From Planctomycetia bacterium (GTDB taxonomy: Bacteria; Planctomycetota; Planctomycetia; Pirellulales; UBA1268): a stretch of 21,562 nucleotides of DNA. The stretch covers positions 1-21,562 of the forward strand of contig RGVT01000008.1 in the NCBI GenBank assembly GCA_010027105.1. The letters run 5' to 3'. The position numbers were made by a program, and so were the translations under genes. The first letter of the stretch is position 1. Each line of letters opens with the position of its first letter. The notes under the pieces were generated by a model, which had not been told where the DNA came from, did not search any database, and was given only the letters and a program-made list of their open reading frames with translations. Below are positions 20,844 to 21,562 of the stretch, piece after piece.

Positions 20844-20958
20844 ATGGCTCGCCCTCCAGGCGAGCCTCCTTTCCCGCCTGCAGGGCCTTCCATGGCGCCC
20901 TCCAGGCGAGCCTCGCGCAAGCCGAGGCAGGCCCGCAGGGATGCCGAGGCGCGAAACT

Positions 20959-20987
20959 TTGTCCCGCGGTCTCTCGTCCGCTAGATT
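20959..20987 (+). promoter_or_regulatory. Candidate promoter of the dehydrogenase gene
   Basis: TTGTCC (20959-20964), a 17-bp spacer and TAGATT (20982-20987) form a sigma-70-like promoter. The start would be near 20994, about 32 nt before ATG 21026. Confidence 0.55.
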
Positions 20988-21025
20988 CCCGCCCATCCCA
21001 CACCCCCGCGGAGCACCACCGACTC

Positions 21026-21562
21026 ATGGCCTCCAAGACCCTGAAGATCGCCGCAATTCCCGGAGACGGCACCGGGCCCGAAGTGACCGCCGAGGCCATC
21101 AAGGTGCTCGCCGCGGTCGCGAAACTCGAGGGCTTCACCTACGAGGTCGAGACACTCGACTGGGGTGGCGACCGCTATCTCAAGACCGGCGAGATCATCC
21201 CCGAGGGCGGCCTCGACCACCTCCGCACCAAGGACGCGATCTTCCTCGGGGCGATCGGCCATCCGCAGGTGGCCCCCGGCATCCTCGAGAAGGGCCTGCT
21301 CCTCGACCTGCGGTTCAAGCTCGACCAATACATCAACCTCCGCCCCGTGAAGCTGCTCCCCGGCGTGGAGACGCCGCTGGCCGGCCGCAGCCCGAAGGAC
21401 ATCGACTTCGTCGTGGTCCGCGAGAACACGGAAGATCTCTACTGCGGCGTCGGCGGCTATCTCAAGAAGGGCACACCCGACGAGGTCGCGGTGCAGCAGG
21501 CGGTCTACACGCGGAAGGGCTGCGAACGCTGCATCCGCTGGGCCTTCGACTACACGCGGAAG
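21026..21562 (+). CDS. Isopropylmalate/isocitrate dehydrogenase family (partial)
   Basis: The first 179 residues of an NAD(P)-dependent beta-decarboxylating dehydrogenase; the gene runs off the window. The N-terminus KIAAIPGDGTGPEV is the family hallmark. LGAIGHPQVAPGILEKGLLLDLRFKLDQYINLRPVKLLPG and VVVRENTEDLYCGVGG contain the substrate-binding arginines and the NTEDLY loop. The substrate cannot be fixed from this part. The acidic and arginine pattern (LLDLRFKLDQYINLRP) looks most like 3-isopropylmalate or tartrate dehydrogenases (LeuB-like) rather than classic Icd. ATG 21026 has no strong Shine-Dalgarno (a GGAG lies 12 nt upstream) but follows a good promoter. Confidence 0.88.
   Translation, partial: MASKTLKIAAIPGDGTGPEVTAEAIKVLAAVAKLEGFTYEVETLDWGGDRYLKTGEIIPEGGLDHLRTKDAIFLGAIGHPQVAPGILEKGLLLDLRFKLDQYINLRPVKLLPGVETPLAGRSPKDIDFVVVRENTEDLYCGVGGYLKKGTPDEVAVQQAVYTRKGCERCIRWAFDYTRK

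Larger units (their letters stand above)
20662..20930. repeat. Hairpin array 2: 104-bp tandem repeat
   Basis: Two full 104-bp units (20662-20765 and 20766-20869) differ at only two positions. A third (20870-20914) has lost 58 nt internally. Each full unit holds three hairpins. The first has arms GCCTGCAGG/CCTGCAGGC, an inner GCC/GGC and loop TTCCAT. The second is the 38-nt GCCAAGG hairpin. The third is GGCTCGCC/GGCGAGCC with loop CTCCA. A degenerate inverted repeat, GCCTCG/CGAGGC, follows at about 20911-20929. No gene is seen from here to the dehydrogenase start at 21026. Confidence 0.9.

Noticed and set aside
18878..20930. CRISPR array
   Set aside because: Repeats are hairpins of several types with irregular spacing and no unique spacers. 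The 104-bp units are nearly identical throughout, and there are no cas genes.
20662..20996. Short open frames on both strands across the 104-bp tandem repeats
   Set aside because: They are translations of the repeat unit, without start signals and with internal repetition that follows the DNA hairpins.

Overview
The window is very GC-rich and densely coding, and it looks like a chromosomal segment of a planctomycete (Planctomycetota, Pirellulales-like). The case rests on three things: a TatC with a long extra periplasmic segment, several genes of the kind found as conserved 'hypotheticals' in that phylum, and an archaeal-type phosphoglycerate mutase next to a bacterial glucose-6-phosphate isomerase. 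The assignment is from family resemblance only; there is no rRNA or marker gene here. Most content is ordinary housekeeping. No phage, plasmid, CRISPR or intact insertion sequence is visible.

Layout. 1-2160: a methyl-accepting chemotaxis protein (minus), a possible small membrane protein, and tRNA-Leu(UAA) (minus). 2161-4140: a gene-poor stretch, a possible 42-residue leader ORF, a four-helix DUF420 protein, and tatC converging on it. 4199-7311: a three-part ABC exporter in the order FtsX-like permease, ATPase, HlyD-like adaptor. 7393-8814: a PAP2-type phosphatase with two altered active-site residues. 8828-10999 (minus): five genes, namely two small membrane proteins, two receiver-like proteins without the phospho-acceptor aspartate, and a short secreted protein. 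A -24/-12 (sigma-54-like) promoter and phased palindromes lie upstream of them. 11313-14067: divergent apgM and pgi, both glycolytic. 14288-16336: MBL-fold hydrolase, Rieske protein, HAD phosphatase. 16430-18391: two translationally coupled genes (one LolA/LolB-like) and an ECF-type sigma factor overlapping them antisense. 18601-18873: a 7Fe ferredoxin with a near-consensus promoter. 18878-21025: two hairpin arrays around an HNH endonuclease and a CxxC protein. 21026-end: the start of an isopropylmalate/isocitrate dehydrogenase-family gene.

The least explained structure is in the two intergenic arrays (about 18878-19440 and 20662-20930). Four 38-nt hairpins there share one architecture: 7-bp outer stem, one bulged G, 8-bp inner stem, loop GCCAAGG. 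Their stem sequences differ, with both arms changed together so that pairing is kept. A second hairpin type with a TCC-centred loop shows the same covariation. This implies selection on, or copying that preserves, a folded form. Candidates are a REP/RAYT-like element, a structured RNA, or a family of terminators.

The second point of interest is the putative sigma-54-controlled pseudo-receiver operon. Other points are two matching leaderless-type starts, a dispersed repeat of about 83 bp present twice, and a one-base frame offset at the start of the ABC ATPase.
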